NCBI RefSeq assembly: GCF_020447315.1
Contig: NZ_JAJADQ010000014.1
Coordinates: 62,001-126,000, forward strand
Source of the DNA: Hymenobacter nitidus
GTDB lineage: Bacteria; Bacteroidota; Bacteroidia; Cytophagales; Hymenobacteraceae
Direction: 5' to 3'
Length of the DNA stretch: 64,000 nucleotides
How positions within the stretch are numbered: the stretch's first letter is position 1; each line of letters begins with the position of its first letter. Shown in pieces: positions 25,160 through 34,403 of the stretch. The notes below the pieces were generated by a model. It was not told the origin of the DNA. It searched no databases and saw nothing but the letters and a program-made list of their open reading frames with translations. The position numbers and the translations under genes were made by a program.

Positions 25160-26495
25160 ATCCGCTGGCTTTGTAGGGCTGGTAGTATTGGGCCTGATGG
25201 CCGCCCCCAACGTCTATGGCCAAGGCCTGGGCAACTCTCCCTATTCGCGCCTGGGGCTGGGCGACTACAGCGCCAACGTGGGCGGGGTGCGGCAGATGGG
25301 CATGGGCGGCGTCGGCGTGGCCGCGCCTAACAGCATCAACGTCAACGATCTGAATCCGGCGCTGCTGTACTATACGGCCCGCACCACCTACGAAGTAGGC
25401 TTCAACGGGCAGTACAAAACGCTGCGTAACGCTACGTCTTCTAACAAGACCGGCAGCGGCAACCTGAGCTATCTGGCCCTGAGCCTGCCCATCTCCAAAA
25501 GCTGGGCCGCATCCGTTGGTCTGCGTCCGCTAAGCTCGGTCGACTACGAGTCAAACAACGTGGGCACGGTAGCCAACGACCCGAACAGCACTCAGATTAT
25601 TCAGCAGAAAGGGGAAGGCGAAATCTCCGAGGCCTATATGTCGCACGCCTACCGGCTGGCTAAGGGCCTCTCGGTTGGCGTTACGGCGGCGTATGTGTTC
25701 GGAACGATAGATGAATCCGTGGGCTCTACCGTGGTGCCAGCCGGCACTACCACCACGGACGACATTACCAAGTCGGCCCTCAACGACCGGGTTCATTACT
25801 CAGACTTTGCTTTCCGGGGTGGCGTGCACTACCGCGGCAAGGCCAGTGAAAAGCTCAACTACAACCTGGGCGCGGTTTATAGCTTCAAAAGCAACCTGAG
25901 CGGCACCCGCACTACCACGCTCAGCCGCACGGATGTGAACGGGCTGGTGCTGGAGCAGATAACGCTGGCCAACGACGAGAAAGGTGCCGCCAACCTGCCG
26001 GCCCTCGCGCAGCTGGGCGTCAGCTTCGACAACAACAAGAACTGGAGCGCCAGCCTGGACGTGGCCCAGCAGCAGTGGTCCAAATTCAAAGGCTTCAGCG
26101 GTATCGGGGCCACCATTCCGCTCGACAACACCCTGCGCCTGGGCCTGGGCGGCGAGTACACGCCCGATGCTACCTCGGTCGAGAACTACTTTAAGCGCAT
26201 CAGCTACCGGGCCGGCCTTAGCGTAAGCCAGCTGCCCTACCGCCCCAATGGCAAAACCCTCTACGACCGGGCCGTGAGCTGGGGCTTTGCTTTCCCCATG
26301 CCCTCGGCTACGCCCCTCGATGCCACCGTGGTCAGCCTGGGCTTCACCTACGGGCAGCGCGGCAACACCGACGCCAGCACCCTGGTGGAAGGCGGCACCT
26401 CGCGCACGATCAGCAACGTGAAGGAAGATTACATCCGCATGCAACTGGGCGTGACGCTGAATAACCGTTGGTTTATCAAACGTCGGATTGAGTAA
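25146..26495 (+). CDS. Outer membrane protein, beta-barrel
   Basis: A 449-residue protein with a signal peptide (GFVGLVVLGLMAAPNVYGQ) and then NSPYSRLGLGDYS, a start typical of Bacteroidota barrel proteins related to the FadL/OMPP1-like group. The rest consists of alternating hydrophobic and polar strands with aromatic ends (GGVHYRGKASEKLNYNLGAV). It overlaps coaX by 14 bp at its start and lptC follows directly, hinting at an envelope operon. The transported substrate is unknown. Confidence 0.75.
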   Translation: MLKTKSAGFVGLVVLGLMAAPNVYGQGLGNSPYSRLGLGDYSANVGGVRQMGMGGVGVAAPNSINVNDLNPALLYYTARTTYEVGFNGQYKTLRNATSSNKTGSGNLSYLALSLPISKSWAASVGLRPLSSVDYESNNVGTVANDPNSTQIIQQKGEGEISEAYMSHAYRLAKGLSVGVTAAYVFGTIDESVGSTVVPAGTTTTDDITKSALNDRVHYSDFAFRGGVHYRGKASEKLNYNLGAVYSFKSNLSGTRTTTLSRTDVNGLVLEQITLANDEKGAANLPALAQLGVSFDNNKNWSASLDVAQQQWSKFKGFSGIGATIPLDNTLRLGLGGEYTPDATSVENYFKRISYRAGLSVSQLPYRPNGKTLYDRAVSWGFAFPMPSATPLDATVVSLGFTYGQRGNTDASTLVEGGTSRTISNVKEDYIRMQLGVTLNNRWFIKRRIE

Positions 26496-26508
26496 GGTCC
26501 GTTTCGCT

Positions 26509-27081
26509 ATGCCGGTTCAGCGCGCAAGTTGGTTGTTGTGGGGTGTTCTGCTGGCAGCAGGCAGTAGCGCGGGCTGTCAGGAAAAGGAAACGGAAGTCGC
26601 CAAGAAGAAGGTTGTGTATACCGGCCCGGCCGCCGAGACGACCAACGTACTGACCCTGCTCAGCGACTCGGCCGAGCTGCAGATCCGGCTCACGGCCCCG
26701 CTGGAGCAAACCTTCGAAACCGGGGACCAGATCTACCCTAAGGGCGTGAAGGTGAGCTTTTACGGGGAAGGCGGCCGCACGGTAATTAACACCCTGGAGG
26801 GCAAGTACGCCAAGTACGACAAGGCCAAAAACCTGTATGTGGTGCGCGGCGACGTGCGCGTGGCCAACCAGGTGAAGCAGCAGAAGATGAACACCGAAGA
26901 GCTGTTCTACGACCGGGTCAAGGCCATCATCTACACCCAGCCAGCCACCTTGGTGCGGGTGCAGACCCAAACCGAAATCCTGACGGGTAAAGGCTTGACG
27001 GCCAACCAGGACTTTTCGCGCTACAGCATTGCGGAGCCTACCGGCGTGTTCAGCATCAACCCGGATGCTCCAAAGCAATAA
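26509..27081 (+). CDS. lptC: LptC-like LPS export protein, lipoprotein
   Basis: Part of the bridge that carries lipopolysaccharide from the inner to the outer membrane. The 190-residue protein has a lipoprotein signal with lipobox SAGC, then an LptC domain (OstA-like beta strands; KGVKVSFYGEGGRTV and VVRGDVRVANQVKQQKM). The ATG at 26509 was chosen over the TTG at 26488 because it places the signal peptide at the start. Its partner ATPase lptB is 10 kb away at 36299. E. coli LptC has an uncleaved helix, so the lipobox is a variation. Confidence 0.82.
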   Translation: MPVQRASWLLWGVLLAAGSSAGCQEKETEVAKKKVVYTGPAAETTNVLTLLSDSAELQIRLTAPLEQTFETGDQIYPKGVKVSFYGEGGRTVINTLEGKYAKYDKAKNLYVVRGDVRVANQVKQQKMNTEELFYDRVKAIIYTQPATLVRVQTQTEILTGKGLTANQDFSRYSIAEPTGVFSINPDAPKQ

Positions 27082-27093
27082 CGATTTACCCGT

Positions 27094-27384
27094 ATGAGCA
27101 TGCGCATCGACCCGTCCATGGGACGCACCATCCTGTTTTCGCTGGGCGTCGTCACTTTCGTCATCGGGGTGTACCAGACGCTGGTAGAAAACAACCCCAA
27201 GGTGCCCCTGGAAAGCCTGCAGCGCAATTATTGGCTGTTCATGATTTCCCTGGGCTGCATTATGTACTACCGCTACCTCAAACAGCGGGAAAAGGAAGCC
27301 AACTTCCTGGCGCAGCAGCGGCAAGCCCCAAAAACGCCGACAAAATCCGGCATAGCCGAACCCCGCAAGAAGCCCCGAAACTAG
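27094..27384 (+). CDS. Small membrane protein, two helices
   Basis: A 96-residue protein with two membrane segments (about 12-28 and 46-62) and a basic tail rich in Lys, Pro and Arg. It follows lptC by 12 bp and probably belongs to the same operon. I do not recognise a family. A role beside LptC in the envelope is only suggested by position. Confidence 0.65.
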   Translation: MSMRIDPSMGRTILFSLGVVTFVIGVYQTLVENNPKVPLESLQRNYWLFMISLGCIMYYRYLKQREKEANFLAQQRQAPKTPTKSGIAEPRKKPRN

Positions 27385-27444
27385 CTTTCTACCTGAAAGT
27401 TGCGTCTCCGTACCCGCCCGCGGGCGGCGTTGCATTCGGCTGGC

Positions 27445-27475
27445 TTTGAATGTCCGGCAGATTCTGGTTATTTTG
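27445..27475 (+). promoter_or_regulatory. Promoter of the PpiD-like gene
   Basis: TTTG at 27445-27448 and TATTTTG at 27469-27475 are spaced by 20 bases, close to the Bacteroidota pattern TTG-N19-TAnnTTTG. The ATG is 41 bp downstream. Confidence 0.55.
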
Positions 27476-27516
27476 CGCCTCTTTCTACTTCTCTTACCGC
27501 GCTTTTTTTCAAGTAA

Positions 27517-29649
27517 ATGGCATTAATTAACACGATCCGAGAAAAATCGAGTTGGGCTGTTGGCATCGTCGCCATCGGCTTGCTGCTCTTTATCGTCGGG
27601 GGAGACCTGATAGGCGGTAACAACCGTCTGTTTAACCGTAATGATAATTCGGTAGGCGAAATAGCCGGCGAAAAAGTAGACTACGAACAGTTTCAGGCTG
27701 CCCTGGAGCAGGCCAAGCAAAACTTCATCCAGCAGCAGGGCCGCCAGCCCGACGAAGCCACGATGGGCTACCTGCGCGACCAGGCCTGGAACCAGACCAT
27801 CTACCGCATTGCCTTCCAGAAGGAGTTCGAAAAGCTGGGCATCACGGTATCGGATGACGAGCTGACCGACATGGTGCAGGGCAAGAACATTCATCCCAGC
27901 ATCCGCCAAGCCTTCACCGACCAGCAGACCGGCCAGTTCGACCGCACTAAGGTGATTGAGTACCTGCGCAACCTCGAAAAGCTGCCCCCTCAGTCGCAGG
28001 ACGCGTGGCGCAATTTCGAAGCCAACCTGCCCGCCGAGCGCATGGGCAACAAGTACAACAACCTGCTCAAGCTCTCGACCTACGTAACGACGGCCGAAGC
28101 CAAGCTCTACAACGAGAACCAGAACACGCGCGCTAGCATCCGCTACCTGTTCGTGCCTTACTTCTCGATTTCGGATTCGGCCGTGAAGGTGACCGATGCG
28201 CAGCTGCAGGCCTACCTCGACAAGAACAAAGCCCGCTACAAAGTGGAAGACGGCCGTACTATCGAGTACGTGACCATTCCGGTAACGGCTTCGGTGGAAG
28301 ACAGCACGGCCGTTCGCAAATCGGTAGACGAGCTGGCTGCCCAGTTCCGTACCGCTCCCAACGATTCGCTGTTTGCCAAGCTAAACACCGACCCCGAGCA
28401 CCCCTACAGCTCGGCCTACGTGTCGCCGGCCGATATGCCCGAGAAGCTGCGTCAGCAGCTGCCCCTCACGGTTGGTCAGGTATATGGCCCCTACGCCGAA
28501 AACGGCCTGTATTCCATCTTCAAAGTAACCGGCCAGAAAGCCGGTGCCCAGCCTGCCGCCCGCGCCAGCCACATCCTGATCAAGACCGAAGGCACCACGC
28601 CCGAAGCCAAAGCCGCGGCCCTGGCCAAAGCCAAAGACCTGCTGGCCAAAATCAAAGGTGGCGCTGACTTCGCCGCCATGGCGCGTCAGTTCGGCACCGA
28701 CGGTACCACCGCTACTGGCGGCGACCTGGGCTGGTTTACGCAGGGCCGCATGGTGCCCGAGTTCGAGAAAGCCGTATTCGGTGCTACCTCGGCCGGCTTG
28801 TTGCCCAACCCCGTAGAGACTTCCTTCGGTTACCACATCATCAAGGTTACCGCTCCCAAAACCAACCAGACCTACCAGATTGCGGCCGTGCAGAAAAGCA
28901 TCGTGCCCTCTGAGGCTACCCGCGAAGCTGCCTACGCCCGGGCGCAGGAGCTGAAGGGTAAAGCCACGGATCTGGCTTCGTTCCGCGCGGCCGTAGCCGC
29001 CGACAAGACCCTGCAGAAGCAGGAGGCCAAAGGTCTGGGTGCCAGCGACCGGGCGGTGAACAACATCCAGAATGCCCGCGAAGTAGTGCGCTGGGCCTAT
29101 GGGGCCAACCCCGGTGGCAAGAAAACCGAAATCGGTGACATATCGGAAGTGTACGAGCTGGGCGACCAGTACGTAATTGCTGTCCTGACCGAGGAGCGCG
29201 CCAAAGGCACCGCCACCGTAGCCAGCCTGAAGCCCGAGCTGACGGCTGCCGTGCGCAACGAGGAGAAAGCCAAGCAGATCATTGCTAAGCTGAACGGTAA
29301 GAAAGGCACGCTGGAGCAGATTGCCGCCGCTTACGGCCCCACGGCTCAGGTGAAAACCGCTGACAACGTGGTGCTCGGCACCGGCGTAATTCAGGGCCTG
29401 GGCGGTGAGCCTCTGGCCGTGGGCAAAGCCTTTGGGGTGAAGCCCGGTCAGCAGTCGGCCCCGTTCCAGGGTGAGCAGGGTGTGCTGATTGTAGAGCCCG
29501 TGAAAGTAGAGAAGCCCACTGCTCCCGCCGATGTGAAGCAGATTCGTCAGCAACTGACGGCTCAGCGCACGGCCCGCGCCGATGGTGCCATCTACGAAGC
29601 GGTGAAGGCCAACGCCAACATCAAAGACGAGCGCACCAAGTTCTTCTAG
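27517..29649 (+). CDS. ppiD: PpiD-like periplasmic chaperone / peptidyl-prolyl isomerase
   Basis: Anchored in the inner membrane by one helix (12-35) and exported. The 710-residue protein has a SurA_N-like domain (about 50-240), then a parvulin PPIase domain at 350-450 (ASHILIKTEG, GGDLGWFTQGRMVPEFEKAVF, FGYHIIKV) and a C-terminal helical domain. PpiD assists newly exported outer membrane proteins. It has its own promoter and a strong terminator. The N-terminal start MALINTIREKSSWAVGI is the family one. Confidence 0.9.
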   Translation: MALINTIREKSSWAVGIVAIGLLLFIVGGDLIGGNNRLFNRNDNSVGEIAGEKVDYEQFQAALEQAKQNFIQQQGRQPDEATMGYLRDQAWNQTIYRIAFQKEFEKLGITVSDDELTDMVQGKNIHPSIRQAFTDQQTGQFDRTKVIEYLRNLEKLPPQSQDAWRNFEANLPAERMGNKYNNLLKLSTYVTTAEAKLYNENQNTRASIRYLFVPYFSISDSAVKVTDAQLQAYLDKNKARYKVEDGRTIEYVTIPVTASVEDSTAVRKSVDELAAQFRTAPNDSLFAKLNTDPEHPYSSAYVSPADMPEKLRQQLPLTVGQVYGPYAENGLYSIFKVTGQKAGAQPAARASHILIKTEGTTPEAKAAALAKAKDLLAKIKGGADFAAMARQFGTDGTTATGGDLGWFTQGRMVPEFEKAVFGATSAGLLPNPVETSFGYHIIKVTAPKTNQTYQIAAVQKSIVPSEATREAAYARAQELKGKATDLASFRAAVAADKTLQKQEAKGLGASDRAVNNIQNAREVVRWAYGANPGGKKTEIGDISEVYELGDQYVIAVLTEERAKGTATVASLKPELTAAVRNEEKAKQIIAKLNGKKGTLEQIAAAYGPTAQVKTADNVVLGTGVIQGLGGEPLAVGKAFGVKPGQQSAPFQGEQGVLIVEPVKVEKPTAPADVKQIRQQLTAQRTARADGAIYEAVKANANIKDERTKFF

Positions 29650-29672
29650 GCCACTAGAAAACCAGAAGCACG

Positions 29673-29706
29673 AAAAAGGGCTGTATCTTCGGGTACAGCC
29701 CTTTTT
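29673..29706 (+). terminator. Intrinsic terminator after the PpiD-like gene
   Basis: AAAAAGGGCTGTA pairs with TACAGCCCTTTTT over an eight-base loop containing TTCG. Confidence 0.92.
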
Positions 29707-29873
29707 GTTTGCCCACAAGCAGCCTTGCCTTCTCCAGCGGCTTCTTTTCGGCCGTAGACAAGTCCGCCAGGGGCCGGTTGTACGTTAGCAAGCTGGTTTT
29801 CAAACCGGAGTGAATGAAAGTAGGCCCGCCCCGGTTTACAGTCTCAGACTATTACTTGATTGACTTCTGCGCT

Positions 29874-31709
29874 ATGCGTCTGTTTTCTTTGCGTCGGTTT
29901 ACAAAGGTTGGTTCGGCTTTGGTGCTGTGCCTGGGGCTGGGTTTGCACGCGGTGCAGGCCCAAGATGACGGCGGCATTGCCTTGGCCCGGGAGTATGCGC
30001 GCAAGGGCGAAAACGAGAAGGCTGCCTTTCTTTTCGGTCGGCTGCGCAGCGAGGAGCAGGCGGCCCCCAACGTATTGCCCGAATACCTGACGGTGCTCGA
30101 AAACCTGAAGCGCTACAAGGAGGCGGAAAAGCTGGTGAAAAAGGCCATTCGTCAGCGCCCCGAGGAGCCATCCTACGGCGTGGCGCTGGGCAGCCTCTAC
30201 ACCACCGCCGGCGACGCCCCGGCCGCCACCAAGCAGTACGAGCGGGTCGTGAGCCAGCTGACGGCGGCCCAGGTAGCGCCTGTTGCTACCGAATTCATGC
30301 GCCGCAACCTGCCGGACTGGGCCGAGAAAACCTACCTGAAGGGCCGCATCCTGACTAAAGACGACACCGAGTATGCGCCCCAGTTGATTCAGCTCTACAC
30401 CCAGTCGGGCCAGACGGATAAGGTGATGAGCGAAACCCTGCGCCTGGTGCAGGACGACGAGCAGCAGCTGCCTTTCGTGCGCAACATGCTGCAGAACAGC
30501 CTGCGCGAAGACAAGGATTTCGATGCCCTAGAGAAGGTGCTGTTTGCCAACGTGCAGAAGTTTCCCGAGCGGGCTGTGTACAGCGAGCTGCTGTTGTGGC
30601 TCCAGACCCAGCGCCGCGACTTTACCGGGGCCCTAGTACAGGCCAAAGCCCTCGACCGGCGCGGCCGCACCGACGGAGCCCGCGTGATGGAGCTGGCCAG
30701 CATTGCCCAGCGCAACAAAGATTACGAAAGCGCCATTGCCGGCTTCGACTACGTGACGCGCGAGTACCGCAGCGGCATGTACTACCGCCTGGCCCGGCAG
30801 CGGCTGGTGCAGGCCCGCGAGGAGCAGGTGCGCTCCACCTACCCCGTCGACCCGGCCAAGATCCGCGGCCTGATCGGGGAGTACCAGCAGGTGCTGACGG
30901 AGCTGGGTAAAACGCCCGAAACCGCTCCGGTGCTGCGCAACATGGCAGCCCTGTATGCCTTCCAGCTCGATGAGAAGGACAAGGCCATGACCATGCTGCA
31001 GGAGGTAATCGACCTGCCCCGCGCCAGCCTCGACGTGGTGGATGAAGCCAAAATCAACCTGGCCGACATTTTCCTGCTGCGCAGTGAGCCCTGGGAAGCC
31101 ACGCTATTGTATTCGCAGGTGGAGAAGTCGCACAAAGACTCGCCGGTGGGCTACGAGGCCAAGCTGCGCAATGCCCGCCTGAGCTACTACGCCGGCGACT
31201 TCAAGCTGGCCAAAAGCCACCTGGACATTCTGAAGGAAGCCACCAGCCGCGAAATTGCTAACGACGCCATGCAACTCAGCCTGCTCATCACCGACAACAC
31301 GGCCATGGACACCTCGGGCGTGGCCCTGCGCGACTACTCGGCCGTGGAGCTGCTCGTGTTCCAGAATAAGCTGCCTGCCGCCCTCAAGGGCCTCGATAAC
31401 CTCCTGCAGAAGTACCCCGGCCACGCCCTCACCGACGATGCCTGGTACCTGAAGGCCCAGCTGCAGCGCCGCATGGGCGACTACCCGGCGGCCCTCACCA
31501 CGCTGGAGAAGATTACGGCCAACCCTAAATACGACGTGCTCAGCGACGACGCCCTGTTTCTGACGGCCAGCATTGCCGAGGAAAACCTGCAGGACCGCGA
31601 AAAAGCTAAAACGCTCTACAACCAGCTGCTGGTGAAATACCCCGGCAGCATTTACACGGCGGAAGCCCGCAAGCGCTTCCGCAAGCTGCGCGGCGACGCA
31701 GTAAACTAG
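29874..31709 (+). CDS. Secreted TPR-repeat protein
   Basis: A 611-residue protein with a signal peptide (MRLFSLRRFTKVGSALVLCLGL, cleaved after VQAQ) and tetratricopeptide-like repeats throughout, for example YKEAEKLVKKAIRQRPEEP and YPAALTTLEKI. The ATG at 29874 was chosen over an upstream in-frame codon at 29814 because the signal peptide starts there. TPR proteins of this kind assemble envelope complexes or outer-membrane machinery. The specific role is unknown. Confidence 0.8.
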   Translation: MRLFSLRRFTKVGSALVLCLGLGLHAVQAQDDGGIALAREYARKGENEKAAFLFGRLRSEEQAAPNVLPEYLTVLENLKRYKEAEKLVKKAIRQRPEEPSYGVALGSLYTTAGDAPAATKQYERVVSQLTAAQVAPVATEFMRRNLPDWAEKTYLKGRILTKDDTEYAPQLIQLYTQSGQTDKVMSETLRLVQDDEQQLPFVRNMLQNSLREDKDFDALEKVLFANVQKFPERAVYSELLLWLQTQRRDFTGALVQAKALDRRGRTDGARVMELASIAQRNKDYESAIAGFDYVTREYRSGMYYRLARQRLVQAREEQVRSTYPVDPAKIRGLIGEYQQVLTELGKTPETAPVLRNMAALYAFQLDEKDKAMTMLQEVIDLPRASLDVVDEAKINLADIFLLRSEPWEATLLYSQVEKSHKDSPVGYEAKLRNARLSYYAGDFKLAKSHLDILKEATSREIANDAMQLSLLITDNTAMDTSGVALRDYSAVELLVFQNKLPAALKGLDNLLQKYPGHALTDDAWYLKAQLQRRMGDYPAALTTLEKITANPKYDVLSDDALFLTASIAEENLQDREKAKTLYNQLLVKYPGSIYTAEARKRFRKLRGDAVN

Positions 31710-31723
31710 TCGGCGTGTTGAAC

Positions 31724-31818
31724 GTCATGCTGAGCGCAGCCGAAGCATCTCTACCGCTTCGTTGCAATGGCAATTAATTACTGCTGCAGTAGAGATGCTT
31801 CGGCAAGCTCAGCATGAC
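31724..31818. repeat. Inverted repeat GTCATGCTGAGC...GAAGCATCTCTAC
   Basis: The left arm at 31724-31754 and the right arm at 31789-31818 are near-perfect complements (GTCATGCTGAGCGCAGCCGA against TCGGCAAGCTCAGCATGAC). The 34-bp loop is AT-rich. The terminal GTCATGCTGAGC resembles the repeat at 8308-8418. It lies just after the TPR gene and contains no gene. Confidence 0.8.
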
Positions 31819-31906
31819 AATATTGTCTAGGCTGTTCTTTCTCCAGCAACGTCAGCACGCGAGATTCCTCGCGCTGCTCGGACTGATGGCCGCAGGTAAT
31901 AATTGC

Positions 31907-32020
31907 TTACCGGAAGAAGGTGAACATGATGGCCAGGGCCAGCAGGAATATCAGATACATCAGCCCGTCGGTCAGGATGTACTGTTTGTACTGCTTGTAA
32001 AAGGCAATCAGCTTCTTCAT
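31907..32020 (-). CDS. Small membrane protein, 37 residues
   Basis: Reading on the minus strand from ATG at 32020 gives a 37-residue protein: MKKLIAFYKQYKQYILTDGL, then a hydrophobic helix MYLIFLLALAIMFTFFR and a stop. The amphipathic basic N-terminus followed by one membrane helix is protein-like, and codon use fits the GC-rich neighbours. It sits in the recJ upstream region, convergent with the TPR gene. The function is unknown. Confidence 0.6.
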   Translation of the reverse strand: MKKLIAFYKQYKQYILTDGLMYLIFLLALAIMFTFFR

Positions 32021-32108
32021 GGGTGCGGGCTCGGGCAAGAGGAAGGCAAAAATAGGAATTCAGCCCGCGCCAAAACGCCGGTATTCGGAAGGACCGCCGT
32101 TTTCTTCT

Positions 32109-32116
32109 TACTTTTG
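32109..32116 (+). promoter_or_regulatory. Probable -7 element of recJ
   Basis: TACTTTTG matches TAnnTTTG and lies 34 bp before the recJ start. No clear TTG is found at the -33 position, so the support is moderate. Confidence 0.45.
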
Positions 32117-32149
32117 AAGATAACGCCCGTTAGGGCCCGCCGCTGAATC

Positions 32150-33874
32150 ATGGAAAAAAGATGGATCCGCAAGCCTGCGCCTGAACCTACCAAGGTCAGT
32201 CACCTGGCTGACGCCCTGCGCGTAAACGAGGCCATCATCGCGCTGCTCTGCCAGCGCGGGGTGTGTTCTTACGACGAAGCCTACGAATACTTCCGGCCCA
32301 GCCTCGACCATCTTCCTGATCCGCTGCGCATGCGCGACATGGACCGGGCCGTGGAACGCCTCCTGACCGCGTTGCACGAAGGCCAGAAGGTGCTGGTGTT
32401 CGGCGACTACGACGTGGACGGCACCACCTCGGTAGCTGTCGTATTTTCCTATTTGCGCACCCTGTTCGGTCCCGAGCGGGTCGACTACTACATTCCGGAC
32501 CGCTACAAGGAAGGCTACGGCATTTCCGACGCCGGCATCGATTTCGCCGTTGCTCAGAACTTCAGCCTCATCATTGCCCTCGACTGCGGCGTGAAGGCCA
32601 TCGACCGGATTGACTACGCCAACGAGCGGGGCATCGACTTCATTATCTGTGACCACCACTTGCCCGGGACCGAGCTGCCCAAGGCCGTGGCCGTACTCGA
32701 CCCCAAGCGCGCCGACTGCGAATACCCTTTCAAGGAGCTTTCCGGCTGCGGCGTGGGCTTCAAGCTGATGCAGGCTTTGTGCCAGCACCTGGGCATGGAC
32801 CAGGCGCCGCTGTATGAGCTGCTGGATCTGGTGGCCATCAGCATTGCGGCCGATATTGTACCCATCACCGGTGAAAACCGCATTCTGGCCTACCACGGCC
32901 TGCGCCTGCTCAACGACCGGGTGCAGGGGCAGCGGCCCGGCGTGGCAGCTCTGCGCGAGCTGGCCGGCCTGCGCGACGGGGAGCTGACGATCAGCAGCCT
33001 CGTGTTTGGCTTTGCCCCCCGCATCAACGCGGCGGGCCGCATGGGCGACGCCAAACGCTCGGTAGCTATGCTGCTGGCCGAAAGCAAGGAAGAAGCGGTG
33101 GAGAAAACCGGCGTGGTGGATAAAACCAACATTGAGCGCCGCGGCTTCGATACCAGCATCACCAAAGAGGCTTTGAGCATGATTGAGGACGATGCCTCGC
33201 TGCGCAACGCCAGCTCCACGGTGCTCTACAAGGAAGACTGGCACAAGGGCGTCATCGGCATTGTGGCCTCGCGCTGCCTCGACAAGTACTACCGGCCCAC
33301 CATCATCCTGACCCAGAGCAACGGTAAGGCCACCGGCTCGGCCCGCTCGGTAGTGGGCTTCGACGTGCACCAGGCCATCAGTGAGTGCGCCGATTTGCTC
33401 GACCAGTACGGCGGGCACATGTATGCCGCCGGCCTCACGCTGCCGGTCGAAAACGTGCCCAAGTTCCGGGAGCGGTTCGAGCAGGTAGTAGCCGGCCGTA
33501 TTCTGCCCGAGCAGCTGATTCCGCCGGTGGAAATCGACAGCGTGCTGAAGCTGGCCGACATCACCGAGAGCTTCTACAAGCTGCTGCACCAGATGGAGCC
33601 CTTCGGCCCCGGCAACCCCAATCCGGTATTCGAGTCGGAGTACGTGTATGCCACCCCAGACTCGGCCCGCATCGTGGGCAACTCCCACCTGAAGCTGACC
33701 CTGACCCAGGACGGCCACCACACCGTGGATGCCATTGGCTTTGGGCTGGGCGAGTACCAGGAGCGAATTTCCGACGGGCACCCGTTTAACGTGTGCTACA
33801 CGGTGGAAATAAACGAGTACCGCGGGCAGCGCACCCTGCAACTGCGGGTGAAGGATATTCGCTGGGTAGAATAG
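32150..33874 (+). CDS. recJ: Single-stranded-DNA-specific exonuclease RecJ
   Basis: A 5'-3' exonuclease of the DHH family used in recombination and mismatch repair. The 574-residue protein shows FGDYDVDGTTS with metal ligands Asp86, 88 and 90, DCG at 145-147, and the DHH motif at 168-170 in IICDHHLPG. The DHHA1 domain (GGHMYAAGLTLP) and the C-terminal OB domain follow. The start MEKRWIRKPAP is the usual RecJ one. It is alone and convergent with the DoxX gene. Confidence 0.96.
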   Translation: MEKRWIRKPAPEPTKVSHLADALRVNEAIIALLCQRGVCSYDEAYEYFRPSLDHLPDPLRMRDMDRAVERLLTALHEGQKVLVFGDYDVDGTTSVAVVFSYLRTLFGPERVDYYIPDRYKEGYGISDAGIDFAVAQNFSLIIALDCGVKAIDRIDYANERGIDFIICDHHLPGTELPKAVAVLDPKRADCEYPFKELSGCGVGFKLMQALCQHLGMDQAPLYELLDLVAISIAADIVPITGENRILAYHGLRLLNDRVQGQRPGVAALRELAGLRDGELTISSLVFGFAPRINAAGRMGDAKRSVAMLLAESKEEAVEKTGVVDKTNIERRGFDTSITKEALSMIEDDASLRNASSTVLYKEDWHKGVIGIVASRCLDKYYRPTIILTQSNGKATGSARSVVGFDVHQAISECADLLDQYGGHMYAAGLTLPVENVPKFRERFEQVVAGRILPEQLIPPVEIDSVLKLADITESFYKLLHQMEPFGPGNPNPVFESEYVYATPDSARIVGNSHLKLTLTQDGHHTVDAIGFGLGEYQERISDGHPFNVCYTVEINEYRGQRTLQLRVKDIRWVE

Positions 33875-33899
33875 CTGAACTGGCTGAGCGCTTCGGTGC

Positions 33900-34286
33900 C
33901 TAGGATGTAGCGCGTGCTTCGTCGGGCCGCGTGTGCCACCATGCCCACAAGATGAGCACTGCCTGCAAGGGTAGCCGGGCCCAGAGCAGCCAGGGCGCTA
34001 CGCCCAGGCCCGCGCCGCTGGTTTGGGCCATGTACACGTTGGCCGGAAACACGGCTAGCAACAGCGCAATGATGCCCCAGGCGGCCCCGCGCCGGGTGCG
34101 GGAGGGTAGGAGCAACAGGCCCAGCGCTACTTCCGCCACGCCGCTGATAAGCACCAGCTCCCGGTGCCAGGGCAAATACGGCGGCATGATGCGCAGGTAC
34201 GGTTCGGGTTTGATGAAATGCAGCAGGCCGGCGCCAATGAACACCAGGCTCAGCGTGTAGCGGCTGATGGTTTTAAGACGCGGCAT
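33900..34286 (-). CDS. DoxX-family membrane protein
   Basis: A 128-residue inner-membrane protein with four hydrophobic helices. The start MPRLKTISRYTLSLVFIGAG and the motif HFIKPEPYLRIMPPYLPWH are typical of the DoxX/MauE-like group. Members are linked to thiol or quinone redox chemistry, but most are uncharacterised. The 3' end faces recJ, and the start faces the M61 peptidase gene with 117 bp between. Confidence 0.8.
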   Translation of the reverse strand: MPRLKTISRYTLSLVFIGAGLLHFIKPEPYLRIMPPYLPWHRELVLISGVAEVALGLLLLPSRTRRGAAWGIIALLLAVFPANVYMAQTSGAGLGVAPWLLWARLPLQAVLILWAWWHTRPDEARATS

Positions 34287-34403
34287 AAGAAAGCAGGGAA
34301 ATTCTCACCGAAGGGTTTCAGAAGGGCAATTTTGGCTGACCCGGCGTACTGCGTACCTTCGCCAGACGTTGTAACTCTAGTCCCTGTTACTATTCCCTCC
34401 CGC

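Noticed and set aside
31814-32146. Plus-strand open frame in the gap before recJ
   Set aside because: It starts inside the palindromic repeat and has no domain or signal; the minus-strand 37-residue frame is a better explanation.
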